From Cohnella candidum (GTDB lineage Bacteria > Bacillota > Bacilli > Paenibacillales > Paenibacillaceae), in the NCBI RefSeq assembly GCF_003713065.1, contig NZ_CP033433.1, positions 4,489,501 through 4,553,500 on the forward strand: a stretch of 64,000 nucleotides of DNA, in the 5' to 3' direction. Below are positions 52,067-59,930 of this stretch, in pieces. The position numbers and the translations under genes were made by a program. Numbering within the stretch: position 1 is the first letter of the stretch; each line of letters opens with the position of its first letter. The notes beneath the pieces are model-generated. The model did not search any database, was not told where the DNA came from, and was given only the letters and a program-made list of their open reading frames with translations.

Positions 52067-52071
52067 CCTAT

Positions 52072-52299
52072 TCAGGAGTTTGCGTTCTCTTCTCCATAGA
52101 AAAACACTTCTTCAAGCGGCAAGCCGAAGGCATGGGCGATGCGAAACGCCAGCTCCAGGGAGGGGGAATAGTTTCCCTTCTCCAACGCGACGATCGTTTG
52201 CCGGGTGACGCCGACCTTGTCGGCCAGCTGCTGCTGAGTCATTTCGTTATTGTTGAACCGCAGCTTGCGGATATGGTTACCGACGAGATTTTTGCCCAT
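52072..52299 (-). CDS. XRE-family regulator, YozG-like
   Basis: A 75-residue single helix-turn-helix domain: IRKLRFNNNEMTQQQLADKVGVTRQTIVALEKGNYSPSLELAFRIAHAFG (quoted in part: MTQQQLADKVGVTRQTI) followed by LEEVFFYGEE, the typical end of this small group. These regulators are usually encoded next to a small membrane protein, as here (6-nt gap), and control that operon. Confidence 0.9.
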   Translation of the reverse strand: MGKNLVGNHIRKLRFNNNEMTQQQLADKVGVTRQTIVALEKGNYSPSLELAFRIAHAFGLPLEEVFFYGEENANS

Positions 52300-52305
52300 A
52301 TCGGA

Positions 52306-52752
52306 TTAGACTCCTCTTCTATAGTGGTACAGCCTGGACAGGGAACCCGTCACGTCGGACGCGAACCCGGAGGCGATCAGGATCATGAACATGACCTTCG
52401 ACGGATAGTCCAACACCAGCGAGCCCATCGCCAGGAGAAATCCGATAACGAAGACGGCGAAAGAAACGCGGATTGATTTGAGGCGGATGAGCTTGTCCAG
52501 CTCGTCCTCGAATGCGGGCTCTTTCTCTCCGGTCGTCACTCGGAAAAAGACGTTAAAAGCGATGCTGATGATAATGTGAGCTACAATCGAGACCAAAGTC
52601 AACACGAGGACGAAGGAGCCCCAGTAGTGGAAAACCTCCGTTATGTCCGCGCTTTCCCCCGGGTATTTCGGATACATGTACAGGCAGTACAGTACGAAAA
52701 TGAGAATGGTGCTGAATAACGTGACGATGCTCTTCTTTTCCTGATAAGTCAT
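52306..52752 (-). CDS. Four-segment membrane protein (DUF2178-like) paired with an XRE regulator
   Basis: A 148-residue protein with four membrane segments (SIVTLFSTILIFVLYCLYMY, FVLVLTLVSIVAHIIISIAF, VSFAVFVIGFLLAMGSLVL, VMFMILIASGFASDVTG) and a charged middle loop (EPAFEDELDKLIRLKSIR). The layout and XRE partner match a common Firmicutes membrane-protein/regulator pair of unknown function. First gene of the operon. Confidence 0.75.
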   Translation of the reverse strand: MTYQEKKSIVTLFSTILIFVLYCLYMYPKYPGESADITEVFHYWGSFVLVLTLVSIVAHIIISIAFNVFFRVTTGEKEPAFEDELDKLIRLKSIRVSFAVFVIGFLLAMGSLVLDYPSKVMFMILIASGFASDVTGSLSRLYHYRRGV

Positions 52753-52871
52753 GGCTTATCCTCCCGAGCGTAAGTAATTTTGACTAGAGGTATGATTTTC
52801 TAATCATAATGTAATTCATACCATTCATAATGTCAAGTTTAATTTACACTCATATGAGTTAAAGCACCCGT

Positions 52872-53052
52872 AATTCGATTTTGCACACTTAGAGCGAGTA
52901 CTCTCGACATCAAGCGCGCTGCAATTTGAAAATGCACACTTAAAACGCAGGAATCCATAGAGGCTGCCGGAAAGCAGCACTGTAAGTGTGCAAAATCGAA
53001 CTACAGCCAAACTTTCGGCAATAAAGTGGATGCAAGCGTGCAAAATCGAACT
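52872..53052. repeat. Intergenic repeat array 2 (two direct and two inverted copies, 51-nt spacing)
   Basis: The 385-nt gap between the membrane-protein/XRE operon and the hybrid kinase gene holds no gene. It carries AATTCGATTTTGCACACTTA at 52872, a variant AATTTGAAAATGCACACTTA at 52923, then the inverted form TAAGTGTGCAAAATCGAACT at 52983 and AAGCGTGCAAAATCGAACT at 53034. Both direct and both inverted copies are 51 nt apart. Direct and inverted copies could pair in RNA or DNA. The sequence is different from array 1, but the spacing is the same. Confidence 0.85.
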
Positions 53053-53103
53053 CCGTGCAATTGGAGGCGAAGTAGGCGCGGATCTTATTCAAGCCACCGA
53101 AAG

Positions 53104-53132
53104 AAAAAGCCAGGTCCCCGTGGGGCCTGGCT
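53104..53132 (-). terminator. Terminator of the hybrid kinase gene
   Basis: AAGCCAGGTCCCC / TGGGGCCTGGCTT with a short loop; on the minus strand followed by T5. Confidence 0.85.
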
Positions 53133-53137
53133 TCCGA

Positions 53138-55021
53138 TCAGTTCAGATACCGGTTCAACAGTTGGAGAATGGCTTCCCGCTGGACGGGTTTGCTGACGTA
53201 CTCGTCCATGCCCGCGGCCAGGCATTTCTCCCGATCGCCCTTCAGGGCATTGGCCGTGACCGCGATAATCCGCGGACTATTCTCTCCGTGCTCTTCTTTG
53301 ATCGCCCTTGCCGCCTCGAGGCCGTTCAGGACCGGCATGTGCAGATCCATGAAGATGAGATCGTAGTGCCCGCCGCGCACCGCTTCGATGACTTCCTGCC
53401 CGTTCAGAACGGGGGTGACGCGGTGGCCCCATTTCTCCAGCATTTTCGTCATGACCAGCTGATTGATGGGATTGTCTTCGGCGAGCAAAATGTTTCCTTG
53501 GCGCATCGTCTGATCGTCCCGGCTTTCTTGAGCCTGGGGCTTCGCCATCACTTTAAGAGGAATGGTGAAGGTGAAGGAGGAACCGCTCTCGCCGTCGCTT
53601 TCCGCGTAAATTTTGCCGCCCATCATCGTGACGATCTTGCTGCTGATGGCCAGGCCGAGACCGGTCCCTTCATGCTTGCGCGTCATGAAGTTGTCGATCT
53701 GCGCGAAAGGTTCGAAAATTTCCGCCAGCCTGCCGGGATCGATTCCGATGCCGGTATCCGATACGGTAAAGGCCAGTACGGAAGGGTCTTCCTTCGACAG
53801 ACTCGCTTTCACGGATACGCTGCCTTCGGGCGTGAATTTGACGGCGTTGCCGAGCAGGTTAAGAAGCACTTGCTTGAGACGTTCGACGTCGCCGTAAACG
53901 TAATCCGGAACGTCATGGTTAATCGTACAGGAGAGTTCCAGGCGCTTGAGGTCGGCCCTCGGGGACACGATGGAAAAACATTCTTTGATGCATTCGCGCA
54001 GATCGAAGGTTTCTTCCTGCAGCTCTACTCTTCCGGCTTCGATTTTGGTGAGGTCGAGGATGTCGTTGATGATATTGAGGAGCGTGTCTCCGCTTTTGCG
54101 AATGACCTCAAGGTAACTTCGCTGCTCGTCATCCAAATTCGTCGTTTCCAGCAAAATGTCCGTCATCCCGATCACCCCGTTCATGGGGGTGCGGATTTCG
54201 TGGCTCATCATCGCCAGAAACTCGCTTTTCGCTTTATTGGTAGACTCGGCTGCCTCCTTCGCGAGCAACAGCCTTTTCTGCTCGGAAATATCCTTGCAGA
54301 TCAGGTAGAACCCGATATTCTTCCGGTTGACGAAGATTGGCGCGATGCTGGTGATGACTTCCACCGTTTCGCCGTCTTTGGTGACCAGCGTATCGATTCC
54401 TTGTTCGATCGTACTGTCGTAGAGTGCCTTGGCCAGAATACGGTCCACGTTGGATTGTCCGATCAAATTCGCGAGCTCCATGCCGATCAGCTCCGTCTCG
54501 ATCGTGTAGCCCGTCAGCTTTTCGGCCATGCTGTTGCCGTTAATGATACGTCCGTCGAGACCGAAAGAAATGACGGCGTCATGGTTGTATTTTTTGAGAG
54601 ACGTGTATCTTTCGACGGTTTCCTGCAGCTTCTGCTCGGATTCTTTTTGTTTAGAGATGTCGATGATTTGCGCGATATAATAAAGCGGGTTGCCTGAGTC
54701 GTCGGTGAACAGCTTGACGCTGAGCCAACCCCACAACACGTCGCCGTTTTTTTTGATATATCTTTTTTCGAGCTGGATTTCCAAATTGGCAGGACCCATA
54801 AGTTCCCGGATATCATGAAGTGTCTTGATTTCTTCATCCGGATGGGAGAGGTCGCCGAACCGCGTGCCGTCGATTTCCTGTTGGGTATAACCGAATATCC
54901 TCTCGAATGCAGGATTCACCGTCAAAACCAAGCCGTCAGGCGAAATCAGTACGATGCCGAAAGAGGCGTGCTCAAACACCTGTTGGTTGAAAGAAATTGG
55001 ATTCAAGTTTACGCGATGCAT
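53138..55021 (-). CDS. Soluble hybrid sensor histidine kinase (PAS-PAS-HisKA-HATPase-REC)
   Basis: A 627-residue protein without membrane segments. Two PAS/PAC modules (about 15-125, VFEHASFGIVLISPDGLVL; and 132-250, VISFGLDGRIING). Phosphoacceptor His274 in LAMMSHEIRTPMNGV, N box and G boxes (DTGIGIDPGRLAEIFEPFAQID, HEGTGLGLAISSKIV), and a C-terminal receiver with Asp559 in DLIFMDLHMPVLNG. A phosphorelay kinase sensing an internal signal; no dedicated Hpt or output gene is adjacent, so its partner is elsewhere. Candidate links include sporulation, not proven. Confidence 0.93.
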   Translation of the reverse strand: MHRVNLNPISFNQQVFEHASFGIVLISPDGLVLTVNPAFERIFGYTQQEIDGTRFGDLSHPDEEIKTLHDIRELMGPANLEIQLEKRYIKKNGDVLWGWLSVKLFTDDSGNPLYYIAQIIDISKQKESEQKLQETVERYTSLKKYNHDAVISFGLDGRIINGNSMAEKLTGYTIETELIGMELANLIGQSNVDRILAKALYDSTIEQGIDTLVTKDGETVEVITSIAPIFVNRKNIGFYLICKDISEQKRLLLAKEAAESTNKAKSEFLAMMSHEIRTPMNGVIGMTDILLETTNLDDEQRSYLEVIRKSGDTLLNIINDILDLTKIEAGRVELQEETFDLRECIKECFSIVSPRADLKRLELSCTINHDVPDYVYGDVERLKQVLLNLLGNAVKFTPEGSVSVKASLSKEDPSVLAFTVSDTGIGIDPGRLAEIFEPFAQIDNFMTRKHEGTGLGLAISSKIVTMMGGKIYAESDGESGSSFTFTIPLKVMAKPQAQESRDDQTMRQGNILLAEDNPINQLVMTKMLEKWGHRVTPVLNGQEVIEAVRGGHYDLIFMDLHMPVLNGLEAARAIKEEHGENSPRIIAVTANALKGDREKCLAAGMDEYVSKPVQREAILQLLNRYLN

Positions 55022-55118
55022 GGTCCGCCGCCTCCGGAGTCAGTCTAAATTTTAAGCCTAAAAAAGTATTTACCCACTTCGAAGATTGTCGAAACATGAA
55101 GATATTTTTATGAAGAAA

Positions 55119-55150
55119 GCAGGCTGCCGACTATGGAGTCGGCAGCCTGC
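55119..55150 (-). terminator. Terminator of the GNAT acetyltransferase gene
   Basis: GCAGGCTGCCGACT / AGTCGGCAGCCTGC, 14-bp perfect stem with a 4-nt loop; on the minus strand followed by TTTCTTC. Confidence 0.88.
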
Positions 55151-55161
55151 TTCGCGTTCGT

Positions 55162-55746
55162 CTAGATTTCCAGCATCTTTTCCAATTTCAACTTCATCTC
55201 CGGCCACTCGGAGGCGATGAAGCTATAGAAGGCGGTGTCGCGGATGTAGCCGTCGCCCAGAATGCGATGCTGGCGATGGATGCCCTCGAAAACCGCGCCG
55301 ATCCTCTCCATCGCCTGCCGCGAGCGGACGTTGCGGGAATCGGCCTTCAACTGGACGCGCACGGTGCCGAGCGTCTCGAAGCAATGCCGCAGCAGCAAGT
55401 ATTTGCACTCGGTGTTGACGCGCGTCCTCCATACTTCGCGGGCCAGCGCCGTCCACCCGATCTCCAAGCTGCGATTGGCAGCGGAAATATCGGCGAACCG
55501 CGTCGTGCCGACGAGACGATCCGTCTCGTTATCGCGAATGACGAACGGCAGGGAAACTCCTCTGGCGCGTTCGTCGAGCGCCGTGCGGACGTAGGTTTCC
55601 ATATCGCCGATACTCCGCATGCCCGGAGGGGAATAGATCCATAATTCCGGATCGTTCAACGCTTCGTACAGAGGGGCGATATGCTCAATCTCCATCGGGA
55701 GCAGCGTGACTCTAGCTCCTTGTAGAATAACGGGTTCCACTTGCAT
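55162..55746 (-). CDS. GNAT acetyltransferase, RimJ/RimL type
   Basis: A 194-residue GNAT protein: VILQGARVTLLPMEIEHIAPLYEA opens the fold, VGTTRFADISAANRSLEIGWTAL holds the central strand, and VRVQLKADSRNVRSRQAMERIGAVFEG is the acetyl-CoA-binding motif with the conserved RNxxSxxAMERxG pattern. It acetylates an N-terminus or small molecule. Start chosen after AAGGAGAT; an ATG 33 nt upstream lacks this. It is 77 nt downstream of the sugar permease gene; its terminator may also end that operon. Confidence 0.88.
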   Translation of the reverse strand: MQVEPVILQGARVTLLPMEIEHIAPLYEALNDPELWIYSPPGMRSIGDMETYVRTALDERARGVSLPFVIRDNETDRLVGTTRFADISAANRSLEIGWTALAREVWRTRVNTECKYLLLRHCFETLGTVRVQLKADSRNVRSRQAMERIGAVFEGIHRQHRILGDGYIRDTAFYSFIASEWPEMKLKLEKMLEI

Positions 55747-55823
55747 GTGCAGATCTCCTTCGCAGTTCAGCCTTAGCAAACTCTCTAAGACGAATACGAC
55801 GGCATCCGGAGCAAATCCTCTTT

Positions 55824-56645
55824 TTAGCCTTTGATCGAACCTGCCAACAATCCCCGGACGAAGTAGCGGCTAAGGAAAACATACACGGCAAGCGTAGGTA
55901 AAGCCGCAAGCAGGGCGCCGGCCATCTGGACGTTCCATTGCACGATTTGGCTGCCGGACAGGTTTTGCAAAGCAACCATGATCGGCTGCTGTTTCTGCGT
56001 CGTTAGCGTGACGGCGAAAAGGAATTCGTTCCATACGCTCGTGAACTGCCAGATGCACACGACGACGAATCCCGATACGGACAGCGGCAGCATGATCCTG
56101 CGGAAGATGCCGAAGAATCCCGCGCCGTCGATCCTCGCCGCCTCCAGCATTTCCGTGGGGATGCCGACGTAGAAGTTCCGGAACATGAGCGTGCAGATCG
56201 GAAGTCCGTAGACGACGTGAACGAGTACGAGTCCCGGAATCGAGTTGTACAGCTTGATTTGCTGCATGAACTGAATGAGCGGGATCAGGACGCTCTGATA
56301 GGGAATGAACATCCCGAACAGCATCAGCGCGAACATTACGTTGGAGCCCCGGAAGGACCATTTGGACAAGACGTATCCGTTCATCGACCCGAGCAGCGCC
56401 GACAGCGCGGTCGCCGGAATCGCGAGCCAGAAGCTGTTCCGCAGGTTCGGAAGCAGCTTGGCGTAAGCCGCGCGATAGCCGGATAAATCCAGGGAAGCCG
56501 GCAGATGCCACATCCGGTCCAGCGTGACCTCGGAGGCCCCTTTGAAACTGGTCACGAGGATGATATAGACGGGAACGAGGAAGAGCGCGGCCAAGACGAC
56601 AAGCAGCAAATATAACGAATAAGAGGGGGCCGTTTGCCGGTGCAT
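55824..56645 (-). CDS. Sugar ABC transporter permease, MalG/CUT1 type
   Basis: A 273-residue permease with six membrane segments and the CUT1 docking loop [22 protein letters not shown]. It pairs with the MalF-type permease encoded directly before it (0-nt gap). No ATPase gene is in the operon, which is normal for CUT1 systems sharing an MsmX/UgpC-like ATPase. Imports an oligosaccharide chosen by the binding protein upstream. Confidence 0.95.
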   Translation of the reverse strand: MHRQTAPSYSLYLLLVVLAALFLVPVYIILVTSFKGASEVTLDRMWHLPASLDLSGYRAAYAKLLPNLRNSFWLAIPATALSALLGSMNGYVLSKWSFRGSNVMFALMLFGMFIPYQSVLIPLIQFMQQIKLYNSIPGLVLVHVVYGLPICTLMFRNFYVGIPTEMLEAARIDGAGFFGIFRRIMLPLSVSGFVVVCIWQFTSVWNEFLFAVTLTTQKQQPIMVALQNLSGSQIVQWNVQMAGALLAALPTLAVYVFLSRYFVRGLLAGSIKG

Positions 56646-57563
56646 CTAGCCACGCTCCTTCCGAAAGCTCGAGATCAGATAAGGGACGATCAGCAAGGAT
56701 ACCAGGAGCAGCATGATCATCGCGATGCCGGAGCCTTGCGCGTAATGGTTGCCCCTGAACGTCGTTTCGAACATGTACACGCCGGGAACGTCCGTGACGA
56801 ACATCGCTCCGGGCCCGGTCATGGCATAGATCAGATCGAAAATTTTCAAAGAGATATGCGCCAAGATAATGATTAGGCTCATCGAGATCGGCTTGAGCTG
56901 CGGCAGGATGACTTTGCGGAAAATCTGCTTCTCCGCGGCGCCGTCGATGCGGGCGGCTTCCCGCAAGTCGTCGGGGATCGACCGCAAGCCGGCCAAATAC
57001 ATGGCCATCGCGAATCCGGACATTTGCCACACGGCAGCCAGCACGACGGCGATCACGGCGACGGGCAAGCCGAAGTCGATGGCGCCGAGATGGAGCTTCG
57101 GGACGATGGAAATACTGGTATACCATTTGGGCGGATGGGAGATGCCCAGCGACTTCAAAGCCAGATTGACGCCGGTCGTCGGGTTCAGCACCCACTGCCA
57201 GACGACGCCCGTTACGATAAAGGAGAGCGCCATCGGGAAAATGAAGACGTTCCGGAAGAAAGCCTCTCCCTTGATTTTCGAGTCCACCATTTTAGCGAGA
57301 AACAGCCCGCAGAGCATCGTGAGGCCGATGAACAGCACGGTGAAGGCCAGCGTGTTCCGCAAATCCGACTGAAACCGGAAATCCTGGAACAGGAAACGAT
57401 AGTTGGCGAAACCGACGAAATGGGAGCTTCGGACGAGCGTGTTCCAATCGGTGAACGACACGTAACCCGTCCAGGAGATGAACCCGTATACGAAAATCGC
57501 GATCGCCGCGAGCGAGGGCAAAATCATCAGGACGGGAATCGCCTTTTCCGATCTATGCATCAT
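56646..57563 (-). CDS. Sugar ABC transporter permease, MalF/CUT1 type
   Basis: A 305-residue, six-segment permease. [28 protein letters not shown] is the family EAA loop that docks to the ATPase; GVVWQWVLNPTTGVNLALKSLG is the typical CUT1 periplasmic region. It is separated from the binding-protein gene by a hairpin that may set its expression level. Confidence 0.95.
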   Translation of the reverse strand: MMHRSEKAIPVLMILPSLAAIAIFVYGFISWTGYVSFTDWNTLVRSSHFVGFANYRFLFQDFRFQSDLRNTLAFTVLFIGLTMLCGLFLAKMVDSKIKGEAFFRNVFIFPMALSFIVTGVVWQWVLNPTTGVNLALKSLGISHPPKWYTSISIVPKLHLGAIDFGLPVAVIAVVLAAVWQMSGFAMAMYLAGLRSIPDDLREAARIDGAAEKQIFRKVILPQLKPISMSLIIILAHISLKIFDLIYAMTGPGAMFVTDVPGVYMFETTFRGNHYAQGSGIAMIMLLLVSLLIVPYLISSFRKERG

Positions 57564-57585
57564 TGTGCCTTCCCTCCATGAAGAA

Positions 57586-57616
57586 GGGCCAGATGCGCCT
57601 GTATCCCATCTGGCCC
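57586..57616 (-). terminator. Intra-operon hairpin between binding-protein and permease genes
   Basis: GGGCCAGATG / CATCTGGCCC stem with an 11-nt loop in the 62-nt gap; the minus-strand tail (TTCTTC) is only moderately T-rich. Such a hairpin commonly protects the binding-protein mRNA and lowers permease expression. Confidence 0.7.
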
Positions 57617-57625
57617 CATGAGTCG

Positions 57626-58987
57626 TTATTGGATGCTCGAAGCTTGTGCGGCTTTCAGCGCTTTGAGCGCCTGGTCCACGTCTCCGTTGGTTACGAAGAT
57701 GTTTACCGCTTGGTTGGCTTGCGTCGTGAAGCCTTCCGGAGCGGCCGAGCCGTGCGCCATGCTCGGCGCGAGCTTCGCCGTCTTGAAGTCTTCGATCGTC
57801 GATTGGCCGTACACGTCGTACTTGGATTTATCCGCGTCGATACGGGCCGGAATCGAGCCTTTGAGCGGGTTGAACACGTCTTGGCCTTCGACGGAGCCGA
57901 GCACCTTCAGCCATTCTTTGGCGTTGGCTTCGTTCTTGGCTCCCTTCGGAATCGCGAACGTATCCGTGATGACCATGAAGCTGCCGGCCGTATTCGGCGT
58001 CGGAACCCATCCGAAGTCTTTATTGGCTTCGAGCTTCAGATCCGTCGTGAAGTAGCCCTTGGCCCAGTCGCCCATAATGTTCATGGCCGCATCGCCCTTG
58101 GCGACGAGCTGCGCGGCGTCTTGCCAGTTGCGGGCGGCATGGTCGTCGTTGATGTAGGTGAGCATCTTCTTGAACGTTTCCAGCGACTGCTTCACTTTGG
58201 CGTCGTCGAAGGAAAGCTCGTTGGTCCAAAGCTTCTTGTAATCGTCGGCGCCAAGCACGCCGAGAAGGACGTTCTCCAGCACCATCGTAGCCGTCCACGG
58301 CTCTTTGTCGCCGAGCGCCAGCGGCGTGATGCCTTTGGCTTTCAGGGCGTCCGCGACCTTGAAGAACTCGTCGAACGTGGTCGGGGCTTTCAGCCCGTTG
58401 TCGTCGAAAATTTTCTTGTTGTAAAACACGACGTTCCCCCGGTGAATGTTGACCGGCACGGAGTAGGGTTTGCCGTCTTTGCTCACGAGGTCGATCAGGT
58501 CTTTCGGGAATTTGTCCGCCCAGCCCTCGGAAGCGTATAAATCGTCGAGAGCGATGACTTTGTCCGCCGCCACCCAACCGGTGTTGAGCTCGGCGCCGCC
58601 GTGGACCTGGAACGCGTCCGGCGGGTCTCCGCCCTGCATCCGGCTCGCCAGGACGGCTTTGGCGTTCGTGCCGGCGCCGCCTGCGACGGCGGCATTGATG
58701 ACCTCGATGTCCTGATGCTTGCTGGAGAACAGGCTGATCAAGCCCTTGAGGCCCGCTTCTTCACCCGCGCCCGTCCACCAGCTGAAAATCTCGACTTGCC
58801 CTCCGCTTGCCTGGGAAGCCGGAGCGCTCTCGCTTGCGCTTGCACTCGCGCTCGCGGACGGCTTCGGCGAATCCGATGGCGACGGCGAAGCGTCGCTGCC
58901 GCTCTTGCTCCCGCCGCACGCCGACAGCATCAGGCTGACGATCGCCACCGCGGAAATCATAAGACCCCATTTGCGTTTCAATTCCAT
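57626..58987 (-). CDS. Extracellular sugar-binding lipoprotein (CUT1)
   Basis: A 453-residue lipoprotein: MELKRKWGLMISAVAIVSLMLSAC has the lipobox LSAC at Cys24, then a Ser/Pro/Ala linker. The mature part is a type 1 binding protein (VEIFSWWTGAGEEAGLKGLI, MNIMGDWAKGYF, FGWVPTPNTAGSFMVITDTFAIPKG-type segments). It delivers an oligosaccharide to the two permeases that follow. Start preceded by GAGGGG; a cre-like site and a 9-bp inverted repeat lie just upstream. Confidence 0.94.
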   Translation of the reverse strand: MELKRKWGLMISAVAIVSLMLSACGGSKSGSDASPSPSDSPKPSASASASASESAPASQASGGQVEIFSWWTGAGEEAGLKGLISLFSSKHQDIEVINAAVAGGAGTNAKAVLASRMQGGDPPDAFQVHGGAELNTGWVAADKVIALDDLYASEGWADKFPKDLIDLVSKDGKPYSVPVNIHRGNVVFYNKKIFDDNGLKAPTTFDEFFKVADALKAKGITPLALGDKEPWTATMVLENVLLGVLGADDYKKLWTNELSFDDAKVKQSLETFKKMLTYINDDHAARNWQDAAQLVAKGDAAMNIMGDWAKGYFTTDLKLEANKDFGWVPTPNTAGSFMVITDTFAIPKGAKNEANAKEWLKVLGSVEGQDVFNPLKGSIPARIDADKSKYDVYGQSTIEDFKTAKLAPSMAHGSAAPEGFTTQANQAVNIFVTNGDVDQALKALKAAQASSIQ

Positions 58988-58999
58988 ACCCCTCTTCGC

Positions 59000-59034
59000 G
59001 ATATGATGAAAGCGTTTTACGAAAACATCATATC
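59000..59034 (-). promoter_or_regulatory. Inverted repeat with an imperfect cre in front of the sugar-binding protein gene
   Basis: GATATGATG (59000-59008) and CATCATATC (59026-59034) are perfect 9-bp arms. Between them, overlapping the first arm, lies ATGAAAGCGTTTTACG, which matches 13 of 16 cre positions. It sits 13-47 nt before the binding-protein ATG in the 116-nt gap after the response-regulator gene, so it may be an operator for CcpA and/or the YesN-type regulator, or an mRNA leader hairpin. Confidence 0.55.
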
Positions 59035-59103
59035 TCGAGCGGGCCGACCGACATAACGCGGCTGATCTATCTTTTCTTCCGCTATTTTGCACAAAACCAT
59101 CGT

Positions 59104-59910
59104 TTAGGTGACGGTGCCGTAGTGCAGGTTTCGGTATTCTCCCGGCGTCATTCCCGTATTCTTGTGGAACCATTCGCTGAAGTACCGGGGATTGGAATAC
59201 CCGACGGCCGCCCCGACCTCGTAAATTTTCATCGTTTCCTTGCTAAGCAGCGCTTGCGCGTTCTCCAGACGGATATCCGACAGCAGCTCGACGAAGGATT
59301 TGCCCGTTTCCTGCCGGAACAGCCGGCTTAAGTAGTTGGGCGTAATGAAAAGTTCCCCTGCGATATCGGACAAATGCAAATCTTCCCCGTACCGGGTCGT
59401 GAGCATGTGGATTGCCTTCTTGATCAGATAAGAGCCCGGTTCATCCGTGCCGCAACGGTCGGAGCCGGCGCCTGCCGCTTCACCCGGCACGACGTTGCGT
59501 TCCTGCGACTCCTCCGCCATCCGTTTGGCCCTCGCCAAAGCGGCTTCGATTTCCTCGACCTCCGCCGGCTTCAGCAAATAATCGACCGCGCCCAGGCGCA
59601 GCGCCTCTTGCGCATATTTGAAATCCTCATAACCGCTCAGGAAGATGACTTTGGGCAGGGGCAGATCAGGCCGCGCGCCCCTCCGCTCGTGAAGCTTGGC
59701 CAGCAGTTCCAGCCCGGTCATGTTCGGCATGCGGATGTCCGACAACACGACGGCCACGGGTTCTTGTTCCAGATAGGCATAAGCCTCCGTCCCGTCACGG
59801 AACGAACGGACAAGCTCGATGCCCAGCTCGCGCCAGCCGACATGCTCGCTTAAGCCCTCGCGGATCCAGGCTTCGTCATCGATAATGATCGCCTTGCACG
59901 CTTGGTTCAT
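59104..59910 (-). CDS. YesN-type response regulator (REC plus AraC HTH)
   Basis: A 268-residue regulator, compact for YesN proteins, which are often over 500. Receiver: AIIIDDEAWIREGL, phosphoacceptor Asp58 in VAVVLSDIRMPNMTGLELL, then VIFLSGYEDFKYAQEAL and YLLKPAEVEE. After a short linker, AraC-type HTH from about residue 165: LHLSDIAGELFITPNYLSRLFRQETGKSF and IYEVGAAVGYSNPRYFSEWFHKNTGMTPGEYR (quoted in part: VGYSNPRYFSEWFHKNTG). It should activate the sugar importer that follows when phosphorylated by the YesM-type kinase. Confidence 0.94.
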   Translation of the reverse strand: MNQACKAIIIDDEAWIREGLSEHVGWRELGIELVRSFRDGTEAYAYLEQEPVAVVLSDIRMPNMTGLELLAKLHERRGARPDLPLPKVIFLSGYEDFKYAQEALRLGAVDYLLKPAEVEEIEAALARAKRMAEESQERNVVPGEAAGAGSDRCGTDEPGSYLIKKAIHMLTTRYGEDLHLSDIAGELFITPNYLSRLFRQETGKSFVELLSDIRLENAQALLSKETMKIYEVGAAVGYSNPRYFSEWFHKNTGMTPGEYRNLHYGTVT

Positions 59911-59930
59911 GGTACCGAAGCTCCTTTCTG

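Noticed and set aside
52988-54697. 569-codon open frame opposite the hybrid histidine kinase
   Set aside because: Starts inside the intergenic repeat array and overlaps a kinase with intact H, G and receiver motifs; composition is that of an antisense frame.
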